This document shows, in pieces, positions 53,842-62,935 of a stretch of 64,000 nt of DNA. Position 1 is the stretch's first letter; each line of letters opens with the position of its first letter. Source of the DNA: Nocardioides sp. QY071 (lineage in GTDB: Bacteria; Actinomycetota; Actinomycetes; Propionibacteriales; Nocardioidaceae); contig NZ_CP124681.1 in NCBI RefSeq assembly GCF_029961765.1, positions 1,612,001 to 1,676,000 of the forward strand. The letters are read 5' to 3'. A model generated the notes under the pieces. The model saw only the letters and a list, made by a program, of their open reading frames with translations. It was not told the origin of the DNA and made no database searches. A program made the translations under genes and the position numbers.

Positions 53842-54330
53842 CTAGTTGCAGTCGTCGACCAGCGTCAGGTGCTTCTTGATCAGCGGCGCCAGCACCGCCA
53901 TCGCGGCCGGCCCGGCATTCGGCCGGTAGCGCGCGGGGATGCTCACCTCGACCCGTGGCCGGTAGCCGGCGGCGGTCAGGGTGAGGTCGAGGTCCTGGTC
54001 GTCGTACTGCTCGTCGGGGATGTAGTAGCCCACGCCGTCGGCCGACTCGCAGGACGCGGTCAGGTCGAAGCCCTTCGGCTTCCCGACACCGCAGCGGACC
54101 ACGATCGCCGGATCGCCGTACGCCGCCGCGGGGGCGTCGGCCGGCTCGATGTCGACGCGCTCCTCGTCGTAGAGGGTCGCGGGCAGCTCAGCGGCGAACG
54201 CGTCGCAGGCGGCCCGGTCCGCATCGGACAGCGTGGGTACGTCGACCCGCACCGGCCCGCCGCACCCGGCCACCAGCACGGCGAGGGGCAGGGCGAGTCC
54301 CGCGAGCCTCAGATGTGGACGACGGGGCAC
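53842..54330 (-). CDS. DUF3515-family lipoprotein
   Basis: 162 residues with lipobox LVAGC (Cys23), then a soluble domain with spaced cysteines (AACDAF, VVRCGVGKP, TASCESADG, DDCN). It matches the DUF3515 proteins that neighbour ddl and thiL in actinobacteria; function unknown. The GTG start at 54328-54330 overlaps the end of the Lrp-like gene by 22 bases, so the two are cotranscribed. Confidence 0.85.
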   Translation of the reverse strand: MPRRPHLRLAGLALPLAVLVAGCGGPVRVDVPTLSDADRAACDAFAAELPATLYDEERVDIEPADAPAAAYGDPAIVVRCGVGKPKGFDLTASCESADGVGYYIPDEQYDDQDLDLTLTAAGYRPRVEVSIPARYRPNAGPAAMAVLAPLIKKHLTLVDDCN

Positions 54331-54545
54331 GTGAGCGTGCGGGTGATGCCCTCGAGGTTCTGCACCTTGGACACCACGAGCTTGCCCAGCTCGTCGACGT
54401 TGCGGGCCTCGGCGCGCACGATCACGTCGTACGGACCGGTGACGTCCTCGGCCAGCGTGACGCCGGCGATCCCGCCGACCTCGCGGGCGACCTCGGCCGC
54501 CTTGCCGACGTCGGTCTGGATCAGGATGTAGGCCTGCACCGTCAT
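54309..54545 (-). CDS. Stand-alone Lrp/AsnC ligand-binding (RAM) domain protein
   Basis: 78 residues: VQAYILIQTDVGKAAEVARE, VTGPYDVIVRAEARNVDEL, LEGITRTLTCPVV. This is the effector domain of Lrp/AsnC regulators without a helix-turn-helix, as in SraA-type proteins. It probably forms ring oligomers that bind amino acids. The ATG at 54543-54545 is chosen; a short upstream extension is unconvincing. It is divergent from thiL. Confidence 0.88.
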   Translation of the reverse strand: MTVQAYILIQTDVGKAAEVAREVGGIAGVTLAEDVTGPYDVIVRAEARNVDELGKLVVSKVQNLEGITRTLTCPVVHI

Positions 54546-54664
54546 GGGGTCACGCTCCCGCCGGATTGGTGTGGTGGAACGCCTCAACCTACCGCGCGCC
54601 CCCGGCGGAACAGAACTCGCGAGCCGAGGAACCTACCCGTGGGTACGTCTGGTGGGATGGGGGC

Positions 54665-55636
54665 ATGGCTGACGCGCTCGACCCGGACACGACGCTGGCG
54701 GACCTCGGGGAGTTCGGGCTGATCGCCCGGATCGGCGAGCTGGTCGCCGCCACCGCGCCCGGTGAGGACGTGCTGCTGGGTCCGGGGGACGATGCAGCCG
54801 TGCTCCGGGTCCGCAAGGGCCACGTCGTCGTGTCGACCGACGTACTGGTCGAGGGGCGGCACTTCCGGCGCGACTGGGTCGACGCGTACGACGTCGGGCG
54901 CCGGGCCGCCGCGCAGAACCTCTCCGATATCAACGCCATGGGCGGCCGGGCCCAGTGGCTCACCGTCGGCCTGGCCGCACCCGCGGACCTGCCGGCCCAG
55001 TGGGCACTGGACTTCACCCGCGGCTTCGCCGAGGAGTGCGCCCTCGTGGGCGCCGGGCTCGTGGGCGGCGACGTCACCCGCGCCGACCAGGTCGTCGTCT
55101 CGGTCACCGCCCTCGGCGCCTGCACGGTCTCTCCGGTGCTGCGCTCCGGCGCGGCGCCCGGTGACGTGCTCGCGCTGTGCGGGCGCCAGGGCTGGTCGGC
55201 CGGCGGCCTCGCCGTCCTGGGGCGCGGGTTCCGCTCGCCGCGGGTGCTCGTCGAGGCCTACCGCCGCCCCGAGCCGCCGTACGACGCCGGGCCGGTCGCC
55301 GCGCAGGCCGGCGCGACCGCGATGATCGACGTGTCCGACGGCCTGCTCGCCGAGGCGCGCCACCTCGCCGACGACTCCGGCGTCAGCATCGATGTCGAGA
55401 CCGCCGCCTTCGACGTACCTGAGCCGCTGCTCGCCGTCGGCCAGGCGACCGGCGCCGACCCGCTGCAGTTCATCCTCGGCGGGGGAGAGGACCACCCCCT
55501 GCTCGCGACCTTCCCGCCCGACGTCGCCCTGCCCGACGGCTGGACCCGGATCGGGTCGGTCAGCGCCCGCGGCGACCTCCCGGTCACCGTCGACGGTGGT
55601 GCCTACGACGGCCCGACCGGCTGGACCCACTTCTGA
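54665..55636 (+). CDS. thiL: Thiamine-monophosphate kinase
   Basis: About 323 residues. Phosphorylates thiamine monophosphate to the active diphosphate. Signatures: GEFGLIARI, GPGDDAAVLR, TDVLVEGRHFRRDW, MIDVSDGLLAEARHLA, and ILGGGEDHPLLATF near the C-terminus. ATG at 54665 is the first good start after GATGGGGGC. The gene is followed directly by the 32-nt repeat array. Confidence 0.93.
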   Translation: MADALDPDTTLADLGEFGLIARIGELVAATAPGEDVLLGPGDDAAVLRVRKGHVVVSTDVLVEGRHFRRDWVDAYDVGRRAAAQNLSDINAMGGRAQWLTVGLAAPADLPAQWALDFTRGFAEECALVGAGLVGGDVTRADQVVVSVTALGACTVSPVLRSGAAPGDVLALCGRQGWSAGGLAVLGRGFRSPRVLVEAYRRPEPPYDAGPVAAQAGATAMIDVSDGLLAEARHLADDSGVSIDVETAAFDVPEPLLAVGQATGADPLQFILGGGEDHPLLATFPPDVALPDGWTRIGSVSARGDLPVTVDGGAYDGPTGWTHF

Positions 55637-55637
55637 G

Positions 55638-55856
55638 CGACCCGGCGCGAAGTGGCTCCTGAATCACGCCGACCCGGCAGAAAGTAGCGTCCGCGTCACC
55701 CCGACCCGGCGCGAAGTGGCTCCCGGATCGCGTCGACCCGGCAGAAAGTGGCCGACAGCGCCGGTGCGCCCCGCCACTTTCTGCCGGGTCAGCGCAATCT
55801 GCGCACCACTTCGCGCCGGGTCAGCGCAATTCGGGTGGCACTTCGCGCCGGGTCGG
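55638..55856. repeat. Array of seven 32-nt-period repeats, four direct and three inverted
   Basis: Units begin with CGACCCGGC at 55638, 55670, 55702 and 55734, exactly 32 apart. Two core types alternate, GACCCGGCGCGAAGTGGC and GACCCGGCAGAAAGTGGC. The inverted units end GCCGGGTC plus one base at 55791, 55823 and 55855, again 32 apart. About 19 bases of each unit are conserved and about 13 vary. The whole can fold into one large hairpin. No gene is present. Confidence 0.9.
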
Positions 55857-55857
55857 C

Positions 55858-55898
55858 CAAAAACACATCGGCCCGCCGCAGATCGCGGCGGGCCGATG
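55858..55898 (-). terminator. Terminator of rpmB
   Basis: A perfect 14-bp stem (55866-55879 with 55885-55898) is followed on the minus strand by TGTTTTTGG. It lies 15 bases beyond the rpmB stop. Confidence 0.9.
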
Positions 55899-55913
55899 GG
55901 GAAAGAGCTCAGG

Positions 55914-56099
55914 TCAGCGGGAGACCTTGCCGGCCTTCAGGCAGCCGGTGCACACGTTCATGCGCTTGGGGGTGCCGTTGACGACCGCGCGGACGCGCTG
56001 GATGTTGGGGTTGAAGCGGCGCTTGGTGATCTTGCGCGACCACGGCCGGTTGTTGCCGAAGCTCGGCTTCTTGTCGCAGATGTCGCACACGGCGGCCAT
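55914..56099 (-). CDS. rpmB: 50S ribosomal protein L28
   Basis: 61 residues. Starts AAVCDICDKKPSFGNN and has CTGCLKAGKVSR at the end; the two CxxC pairs make this the zinc-binding form. The ATG at 56097-56099 has AGGAG eight bases upstream. Many actinobacteria also keep a zinc-free paralogue elsewhere. It diverges from the DAK2 gene. Confidence 0.96.
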   Translation of the reverse strand: MAAVCDICDKKPSFGNNRPWSRKITKRRFNPNIQRVRAVVNGTPKRMNVCTGCLKAGKVSR

Positions 56100-56245
56100 G
56101 GTTGTCACTCCTGGATCGCGGATCTAAGGTTCACGGGCAGCCCGCGCGCTCAGAAGGCGCTTCGGGCAACCGGAAGAGAATAGCCGACACGGTCGCACCG
56201 GCCGAAATCGGCGAGGTTCCTCCCCGCCCGGCTAGGGTGACCCCG

Positions 56246-57946
56246 ATGGACGAGCGGACGGCGCCCGGGGAGGGGCGGAGCGGGATTGCGCTCTCGTCCG
56301 TGGTCCGGTTCGTCGACATCGCGGTGGACGCCCTGGCGGTTGCGCGCGAGGAGGTCGACGCCCTCAACGTCTACCCGGTGCCCGACGGCGACACCGGCAC
56401 GAACATGTACCTCACCGTCGTCGCCGCCCGCGACGCGATCCGCACGGCCCTCGGCGAGCACGCCGACCACCCGGACGACGCGACCGACGCGGACGGGCCG
56501 CTCGCTGCTCTGGCCCGCGGCGCGCTCCTCGGCGCCCGCGGCAACTCGGGGGTGATCCTCAGCGAGATGCTCGGTGCGGCCGCCCGCCGGATCGCCGCGG
56601 CCGACCCCGGCGAGCGCAACGCCGTGGTGATGTCCGAGGCGCTGCAGGAGGCGTCGACCGCGAGCTATGCCGCGGTGGGGGAGCCGGTCGAGGGCACGAT
56701 GCTGACCGTGATGCGCGCCGCCGCCGACGCAGGTACGACGGCCGCCACCGACCCCGGCGCCCGCAGCAGCGACGTGCTCACCGCCGCGGCGGCCGCCGCC
56801 CGTGAGGCGCTCGGCCACACGCCGGAGCAGCTCGACGTCCTCGCGCAGGCCGGCGTGGTCGACGCGGGCGGGCGCGGGGTGTCGGTGATCCTCGACGCCG
56901 CCGAGACCGTGCTGACCGGGCGCCGCCCGATCGCCGTGACCGCGCCCCTCGGCAGCCACGTCATCCCGGTGCCCCACGTCGAGCACGCGGGCGACGAGCT
57001 GAGCGCGGACGGCCCGGCGTACGAGGTGATGTACCTCCTCGACACCGGCGACGACCTGGCCCCGCGGCTGCGCGAGCGCCTCGGCGAGCTCGGCGACTCG
57101 GTCGTCGTGGTCGGGCGCGACGGGCTGTGGAACGTGCACGTCCACACCGACGACGTCGGCGCCACGATCGAGGCCGGGATGGAGATCGGGCGTCCGCACC
57201 GGATCCGGGTCACCCACTTCGCCGAGCAGATCGCCGCCCAGACCGAGCCCCACCAGGAGCACCCGGCCCCGCTCGTCGGTCGGCGGGTGGTCGCGGTCGC
57301 GGCGGGCCCGGGCCTGGCGAAGCTCTTCGAGGAGGCGGGCGCGGAGGTGGTCCGCGGTGGACCCGGACGGCGTCCCTCGACCGGCGAGCTGCTCGAGGCG
57401 ATCACGGCCTGCGGCGCCCGTGAGGTCGTCGTCCTGCCCAACGACGAGCCGACCATCCGCGCGGCCCTGGCCGCCGCGAGCACCGCCGAGGCCGACCACG
57501 GCGCCCACGGCCTGCGGGTCGCGGTGATCCCGACCCACACGCAGGTGCAGGGTCTCGCCGCGGTGGCGGTGCACGAGCCGGGCCGCGCCTTCGACCAGGA
57601 CGTCACCGAGATGACCGCGACCGCCCGTCACGTGCGCCACGGCGCGGTGACCATCGCCGCCCGCCAGGCGATGACGATGGCCGGACCCTGCGAGCCCGGC
57701 GACGCGCTCGGCGTCATCGCCGGCGACTTCGCCGTGGTCGGCGACGAGCTCGGCGCGGTCGCGCTCATCGTCCTGGCCCACCTGCTGGCCGCCGGCGGCG
57801 AGCTGGTCACGATCGTCAGCGGCGTCGACGGCGAGGGCCTGGCCGAGCGCGCGACCGCCTGGGTCGAGGAGTTCCACCCCCATGTCGACGTCGTGGTGTA
57901 CGACGGTGGCCAGGAGCGCTACCCGCTCCTGATGTCCGTCGAATGA
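56246..57946 (+). CDS. DAK2/DegV-fusion protein (YloV/FakA-like)
   Basis: About 566 residues. The N-terminal DhaL-like domain binds ADP/Mg: NVYPVPDGDTGTNMYLTV, GARGNSGVILSEML and QAGVVDAGGRGVSVIL. The C-terminal half resembles the FakA middle and C-terminal parts (VHVHTDDVGATIEAG, VVLPNDEPTIRAA). FakA phosphorylates fatty acids held by FakB; a FakB partner is not nearby. TAGGGT lies seven bases before the ATG at 56246 (leaderless). It is next to recG, a conserved pairing. Confidence 0.9.
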   Translation: MDERTAPGEGRSGIALSSVVRFVDIAVDALAVAREEVDALNVYPVPDGDTGTNMYLTVVAARDAIRTALGEHADHPDDATDADGPLAALARGALLGARGNSGVILSEMLGAAARRIAAADPGERNAVVMSEALQEASTASYAAVGEPVEGTMLTVMRAAADAGTTAATDPGARSSDVLTAAAAAAREALGHTPEQLDVLAQAGVVDAGGRGVSVILDAAETVLTGRRPIAVTAPLGSHVIPVPHVEHAGDELSADGPAYEVMYLLDTGDDLAPRLRERLGELGDSVVVVGRDGLWNVHVHTDDVGATIEAGMEIGRPHRIRVTHFAEQIAAQTEPHQEHPAPLVGRRVVAVAAGPGLAKLFEEAGAEVVRGGPGRRPSTGELLEAITACGAREVVVLPNDEPTIRAALAAASTAEADHGAHGLRVAVIPTHTQVQGLAAVAVHEPGRAFDQDVTEMTATARHVRHGAVTIAARQAMTMAGPCEPGDALGVIAGDFAVVGDELGAVALIVLAHLLAAGGELVTIVSGVDGEGLAERATAWVEEFHPHVDVVVYDGGQERYPLLMSVE

Positions 57947-57959
57947 GAGAGCAGCATCC

Positions 57960-60212
57960 GTGGCGATCACCCTCGACTCCCCGCTGACCGCCGTCCTCGG
58001 CGCGGCGACACCGGCCAAGCGCAAGCGGTTCGCCGAAGGACTCGGCCTGCAGACGGTCGGCGACCTGATGCGCCACTTCCCGCGGCGCTACCTCGAGACC
58101 GGGTCGCTGACCCGGATCGACAACCTGCGGATCGGCCAGCTGCTCTGCGTCGTCGGCGAGATCGCCGAGTGCGAGATCAAGAACTACCGCGACCGCCGCA
58201 CCGGCCGCACGGCGTACCGCGTCGAGGCGGTGCTGCGCACCGGCGGCCCGCCCCTGAAGATGACCTTCTTCGCCAAGAACCAGGGCACCGCCGGCTGGCA
58301 GGCGCGCCGCGTCGCCGTCGGCAACCGCGGCGTCTTCCTCGGCAAGGCCGACCGGTTCCGCGACCAGTGGCAGCTGGTCAACCCGGCGATGACGATCTTC
58401 GGGATGGGCGACGAGGCCGAGGGGGAGGGCGACGGCGTCGAGGACGTGCTCGACTTCGGTCCGCTGTTCCCGATCTACCCGCTCACCAAGGGCGTCGAGA
58501 CCTGGGACATCGCCCGCGCCGTCACCTTCGCCCGCCAGGTGCTCGAACCCGTGGCCGAGCTGCTGCCCGACGCCCTGCGCGAGGAGTACGACGTCCTCGG
58601 GATCCAGCAGGCCTACGACTGGGTGCACCAGCCCGACGACAGGGACCAGGTCGCGCAGGCACACCACCGGTTCCGGTTCGAGGAGGCGCTGGTCACCCAG
58701 CTGGTCCTCGGACGACGTCGGCGGGCTCGTCGGGCCGAGGGCGCGACCGCGCGGACCGGGGGAGTGAGCGAGGTCCTCGCGGCCTTCGACGCCCGGCTGC
58801 CGTTCGAGCTCACCGCCGGCCAGGCGTCGGTGGGCAAGGAGATCGAGCACGACCTGGCCCAGCCGCACCCGATGAACCGGCTGCTCCAAGGTGAGGTCGG
58901 CTCCGGCAAGACCCTGGTCGCGCTGCGGGCGATGCTCCGCGTCGTCGACTCCGGCGGCCAGGCCGCACTGCTCGCGCCGACCGAGGTGCTCGCCCAGCAG
59001 CACTACCGCTCCATCGCCGCGATGCTCGGCGACCTCGGGGAGGGCGGCACCATCTTCGGCTCGGGGGAGGGCACTCGCGTCGAGCTGCTCACCGGCTCGA
59101 TGACCAAGACCCAGCGCACCGGCCCGCTGTCCCGGATCGCCAGTGGCGAGGCGGGCATCGTGATCGGCACCCATGCCCTGCTCCAGGACCAGGTGATGTT
59201 CGCCGACCTCGGTCTGGTCGTGGTCGACGAGCAGCACCGCTTCGGCGTCGAGCAGCGCGCCGCGCTCACCGACAAGGCCGCTGCGCCGCCGCACCTGCTC
59301 GTGATGACCGCGACGCCCATCCCGCGCACCGTCGCGATGACGGTCTTCGGCGACCTCGAGACCTCGACGTTGACCGAGCTGCCCGCCGGCCGGGCCCCGA
59401 TCCAGACCAATGTCGTCCCGCTCGCCGAGCAGCCGGGCTGGATCGGCCGGGTGTGGGAGCGGGTGCGCGAGGAGGTGGGCAAGGGGCACCAGGTCTACGT
59501 CGTGTGCCCCCGCATCGCCGGCGACGAGCACGAGGCCGGCCAGGTCGACGCGGTCGACGTCCGTGATGAGGACGCGCCGGTCGAGGAGGCCCCGCGCCCT
59601 CCCGCCGCGGCCGTCGAGGAGGTGGTGGGCCGGCTCGCCCAGGGGCCACTGTCCGGCATCCGGGTGACCGGGCTGCACGGCCGGCTCCCCGCCGACGAGA
59701 AGGACGCCACCATGCGCGCCTTCGCCGCCGGTGAGGTCGACGTCCTGGTCTCCACGACCGTGATCGAGGTCGGCGTCGACGTCGCCAACGCGACCACGAT
59801 GGTGATCCTCGACGCCGACCGGTTCGGCATCTCCCAGCTCCACCAGCTGCGCGGCCGGGTCGGCCGTGGCGGCCTGCCGGGACTGTGCCTCCTGGTCAGC
59901 CACACCGAGGCCGGCTCGCCGTCGCGCGAGCGGCTGGAGGCGGTCGCGTCCACCACCGACGGCTTCGTGCTCAGCCGCATCGACCTCGAGATGCGGCGCG
60001 AGGGCGACGTCCTCGGCGCCTCCCAGGCCGGTGGTCGCTCCAGCCTGGAGAACCTGCGCGTGCTGCGCGACGAGGACACCATCGTCACGGCCCGCCAGGC
60101 CGCCGAGGGGCTGCTCGACACCGACGTGGAGCTGGGCCAGGCGCCGGACCTCGCGGCCGCCGTCCGTGACCTCGAGCAGTCCCAGCTCGCCGAGTTCGTC
60201 GACAAGTCCTGA
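57960..60212 (+). CDS. recG: ATP-dependent DNA helicase RecG
   Basis: 750 residues. Branch-migration helicase that remodels stalled forks and Holliday junctions. An N-terminal wedge domain precedes the helicase motifs: GEVGSGKTLVAL (I), DEQHRFGVEQR (II), TATPIPRT (III), and QLRGRVGRGG (VI). The GTG at 57960 is 13 bases after the DAK2 stop. Full length. Confidence 0.95.
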   Translation: MAITLDSPLTAVLGAATPAKRKRFAEGLGLQTVGDLMRHFPRRYLETGSLTRIDNLRIGQLLCVVGEIAECEIKNYRDRRTGRTAYRVEAVLRTGGPPLKMTFFAKNQGTAGWQARRVAVGNRGVFLGKADRFRDQWQLVNPAMTIFGMGDEAEGEGDGVEDVLDFGPLFPIYPLTKGVETWDIARAVTFARQVLEPVAELLPDALREEYDVLGIQQAYDWVHQPDDRDQVAQAHHRFRFEEALVTQLVLGRRRRARRAEGATARTGGVSEVLAAFDARLPFELTAGQASVGKEIEHDLAQPHPMNRLLQGEVGSGKTLVALRAMLRVVDSGGQAALLAPTEVLAQQHYRSIAAMLGDLGEGGTIFGSGEGTRVELLTGSMTKTQRTGPLSRIASGEAGIVIGTHALLQDQVMFADLGLVVVDEQHRFGVEQRAALTDKAAAPPHLLVMTATPIPRTVAMTVFGDLETSTLTELPAGRAPIQTNVVPLAEQPGWIGRVWERVREEVGKGHQVYVVCPRIAGDEHEAGQVDAVDVRDEDAPVEEAPRPPAAAVEEVVGRLAQGPLSGIRVTGLHGRLPADEKDATMRAFAAGEVDVLVSTTVIEVGVDVANATTMVILDADRFGISQLHQLRGRVGRGGLPGLCLLVSHTEAGSPSRERLEAVASTTDGFVLSRIDLEMRREGDVLGASQAGGRSSLENLRVLRDEDTIVTARQAAEGLLDTDVELGQAPDLAAAVRDLEQSQLAEFVDKS

Positions 60213-60221
60213 GGAAGGCCG

Positions 60222-60815
60222 ATGACCCGCATCATCGCCGGCCGCGCCGGCGGCCGCCGGCTGCAGACCCCCAAGGGCGACCAGACCCGCCCCACCAGCG
60301 ACCGGGTGCGCGAGGCGCTGTTCTCCGCGATCGAGGCCTGGGCCGGCTCGCTCCACGACCTGCGCTTCCTGGACCTGTACGCCGGCTCCGGCGCGATCGG
60401 CCTCGAGGCCTGGTCCCGCGGCGCCGCGGCCGTGACCCTCGTCGAGGCCGATCGCCGCACGGCTGACCTGATCCGCGCCAACGCCCGCAGCATCGGGTGC
60501 GACGTCGCCGAGGTGGTGGCCCGCTCGGTGGCCACCGTGCTCGCCGAGCCGGCCCGGGCGTCGTACGACCTGGTGTTCAGCGACCCGCCCTACCCGCTGT
60601 CCGACGAGGCGGTCGCCACCGACCTCGCGCTCCTCGCCGAGCACGGCTGGCTCGCCGAGGGCGCCTTGGTGGTCGCCGAGCGCTCGCGCCGCAGCCCGGA
60701 GCCGGTGTGGCCCACCGGACTGCAGCCGCTGCCCGGCAAGCGCCGCCTCAAGAAGTACGGCGAGACGAACCTCTGGCTCGCCGAGGCCGGCCCGGCCGAT
60801 AGCCTCGCCCCATGA
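60222..60815 (+). CDS. rsmD: 16S rRNA (guanine(966)-N(2))-methyltransferase
   Basis: 197 residues: RIIAGRAGGRRLQTPKG at the start, SAM-binding FLDLYAGSGAIGLEA, and catalytic SDPPYPL (DPPY). ATG at 60222 follows AGGAAGG. It overlaps coaD by four bases (ATGA). Confidence 0.95.
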   Translation: MTRIIAGRAGGRRLQTPKGDQTRPTSDRVREALFSAIEAWAGSLHDLRFLDLYAGSGAIGLEAWSRGAAAVTLVEADRRTADLIRANARSIGCDVAEVVARSVATVLAEPARASYDLVFSDPPYPLSDEAVATDLALLAEHGWLAEGALVVAERSRRSPEPVWPTGLQPLPGKRRLKKYGETNLWLAEAGPADSLAP

Positions 60816-61297
60816 CCCGCGCGGTGTGCCCCGGCTCCTTCGACCCGGTCACGTACGGCCATCTCGACATCTTCCGTCGTACCGCCGGACTCTTCGACGA
60901 GCTCGTCGTCGCGACCGGCACCAACATCTCCAAGTCGCGACTCTTCGACCCCGACGAGCGCCTGGAGATGCTGCGCGAGGCGTGTGCGGACCTGCCGAAC
61001 GTGACGGTGATGGGCTTCACCGGCCTGATCGTCGACTTCTGCCGCGAGATCGACGCCCACGCCATCGTCAAGGGCCTGCGCGGCGGCAACGACTACGAGT
61101 ACGAACTGCCGATGGCGCAGATGAACGCTCACCTCACCGGCATCGAGACCATCTTCGTGCCGACGACCGCGAGCCTGGGCTACGTGTCGTCCAGCCTGGT
61201 CAAGGAGGTCGCCTCCCTGGGTGGCGACGTGTCCGAGTTCGTGACCCCCGCGGTGCACGAGCGACTGACCGCGAAGCTCGCCGCACGTCAGGCCTGA
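60812..61297 (+). CDS. coaD: Phosphopantetheine adenylyltransferase
   Basis: 161 residues. Penultimate step of coenzyme A synthesis. Signatures: CPGSFDPVTYGHLDI (TxGH nucleotidyl-transfer motif), VKGLRGGNDYEYE, and SSSLVKEVA. Coupled to rsmD. Confidence 0.96.
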   Translation: MTRAVCPGSFDPVTYGHLDIFRRTAGLFDELVVATGTNISKSRLFDPDERLEMLREACADLPNVTVMGFTGLIVDFCREIDAHAIVKGLRGGNDYEYELPMAQMNAHLTGIETIFVPTTASLGYVSSSLVKEVASLGGDVSEFVTPAVHERLTAKLAARQA

Positions 61298-61342
61298 TTT
61301 GGCCGCCTTCGGCCTGCACCACTAACATCGACCTGATCTGTT

Positions 61343-61921
61343 GTGCCCGGACCTGGAAGTGAACCCCTGAACACCCTGGACCCGAGAGCGCCGCTCGTGC
61401 TCGACACTCGCGAGCTCGGCCGCCGCCCGGGGTCCCAGCGTCAGGTGTCGCGGACAGTTCCGGCACCAGCAGATCTGGGCATCGAAGTCCTCTCCGTCCC
61501 CGAGGGCGCGCCGGTCGAGCTCGACCTGCGCCTGGAGGCGGTCATGGAAGGCGTGCTCGTCACCGGGACGGCCTCGGCCGTGCTGGAGGGTGAGTGCGTG
61601 CGGTGCCTGGAGCCGATCCACGACGAGTTCGAGGTGCGGTTCCAGGAGCTGTTCGTCTACGACGACATCCGTGACTCCGAGGGAGCAGAAGAGGACGACG
61701 AGGTCAGCATGCTCCAGGACGACCTGCTCGACCTGGAGACCGTGCTGCGGGACGCGGTGGTGCTCGCACTGCCGTTCCAGCCCTTGTGCCAGGACGACTG
61801 TCCCGGGTTGTGCCCCGAGTGCGGGGTGCGACTCATCGACGAGCCGGACCACACGCACGAGGCTGCGATCGACCCGCGGTGGGCGGCGCTGACCGAGCTC
61901 AAGCAAGACCCAACGGACTGA
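61343..61921 (+). CDS. YceD/DUF177 family protein
   Basis: 192 residues: [20 protein letters not shown] and, near the end, [16 protein letters not shown], four cysteines likely to bind zinc. YceD is conserved next to rpmF and is linked to 23S rRNA metabolism. The GTG at 61343 is about 15 bases after TAACAT, consistent with a short or absent leader; no RBS is seen, so the true start may be a little different. Confidence 0.88.
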   Translation: MPGPGSEPLNTLDPRAPLVLDTRELGRRPGSQRQVSRTVPAPADLGIEVLSVPEGAPVELDLRLEAVMEGVLVTGTASAVLEGECVRCLEPIHDEFEVRFQELFVYDDIRDSEGAEEDDEVSMLQDDLLDLETVLRDAVVLALPFQPLCQDDCPGLCPECGVRLIDEPDHTHEAAIDPRWAALTELKQDPTD

Positions 61922-61963
61922 AGAGGCGCTCGCCCCGAGCGCACCCGAACCAAGGAGAAGACA

Positions 61964-62149
61964 GTGGCTGTTCCGAAGCGGAAGATGTCGCGCAGCAACA
62001 CGCGGCACCGTCGCTCGCAGTGGAAGGCTGTCGCCCCGTCGCTGGTGACCTGCGCCAACCCGGCCTGCGGCGCCAAGCACCTCCCGCACCGTGCCTGCGG
62101 CACCTGCGGCCAGTACGGCGCGCGCGCCGACCGTCGCCAGGTCCTCTGA
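61964..62149 (+). CDS. rpmF: 50S ribosomal protein L32
   Basis: 61 residues, [16 protein letters not shown] at the start; CANPACG and CGTCGQYG form the zinc site. GTG at 61964 has AAGGAGA upstream. Followed at once by rnc. Confidence 0.96.
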   Translation: MAVPKRKMSRSNTRHRRSQWKAVAPSLVTCANPACGAKHLPHRACGTCGQYGARADRRQVL

Positions 62150-62916
62150 CCCGCCCGGTCGATCCAGGCCAGTCGAGTCAGGCCAGCGGCATCACCAACT
62201 ACGTCGAGCTGCGTCGAGCGCTCGGGGATCCGACTCTGGACCCCGAGCTGCTCGAGCGCGCGATGACGCATCGCTCCTTCGCCTACGAGAACGGTGGTCT
62301 TCCGACCAACGAGAGGCTGGAGTTCCTCGGCGACTCGGTGCTCGGCGTCGTGGTGACCGAGACTCTCTACCTGGCGCACCCGGACCTCTCCGAGGGCCGG
62401 CTCGCCAAGCTGCGCGCGGCCGTCGTCAACGCCCGCGCGCTCGCCGGCGTCGCCCGTGACATCGGGCTCGGCGCCCACATCAAGCTGGGACGCGGCGAGG
62501 AGGCGACCGGCGGTCGCGACAAGGCCTCGATCCTGTCCGACACGGTCGAGGCCGTCATCGGCGCGATCCACCTCAGCGGCGGCATCGACGTGTCCGCGAC
62601 CGTCGTCCACCTGCTGTTCGACCCGCTCATCGAGGCTGCGTCCGCGCTCGGGGCCGGTCTCGACTGGAAGACCTCGCTGCAGGAGCTGGCGGCCGACCAG
62701 TCGCTCGGCGTGCCCGAGTACGTCATCGAGGACGACGGCCCCGACCACATGAAGACCTTCACCGCGCAGGTCCGGGTCGGCGACAAGCTCTACGGCAACG
62801 GCACCGGCCGCTCCAAGAAGGAGGCCGAGCAGGGCGCCGCCGAGACGGCGTACGGCGAGATCTCCGCCTCCCTCGGTCTCGACGCCGACGGCCGTCCGAT
62901 CACCTCCGGCAGCTGA
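62146..62916 (+). CDS. rnc: Ribonuclease III (start codon uncertain)
   Basis: Processes double-stranded RNA such as pre-rRNA. The signature [16 protein letters not shown] is complete, and a C-terminal dsRBD follows ([32 protein letters not shown]). The domain begins by [16 protein letters not shown], yet no ATG, GTG or TTG lies in frame between that point and a GTG at 62020 inside rpmF. I list a CTG at 62146 that overlaps the rpmF stop; the ATG at 62263 would remove the first helix. Next gene is mutM. Confidence 0.85.
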   Translation: MTRPVDPGQSSQASGITNYVELRRALGDPTLDPELLERAMTHRSFAYENGGLPTNERLEFLGDSVLGVVVTETLYLAHPDLSEGRLAKLRAAVVNARALAGVARDIGLGAHIKLGRGEEATGGRDKASILSDTVEAVIGAIHLSGGIDVSATVVHLLFDPLIEAASALGAGLDWKTSLQELAADQSLGVPEYVIEDDGPDHMKTFTAQVRVGDKLYGNGTGRSKKEAEQGAAETAYGEISASLGLDADGRPITSGS

Positions 62917-62935
62917 CCGCGGCGGATCCAGCCCG

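Noticed and set aside
55638-55856. CRISPR array
   Set aside because: The variable part is only about 13 bases, half of the units are inverted, the repeats are not uniform, and no cas gene is present.
57816-60644. 942-codon minus-strand frame opposite recG and rsmD
   Set aside because: No domain is visible; it lies exactly opposite recG with its helicase motifs.
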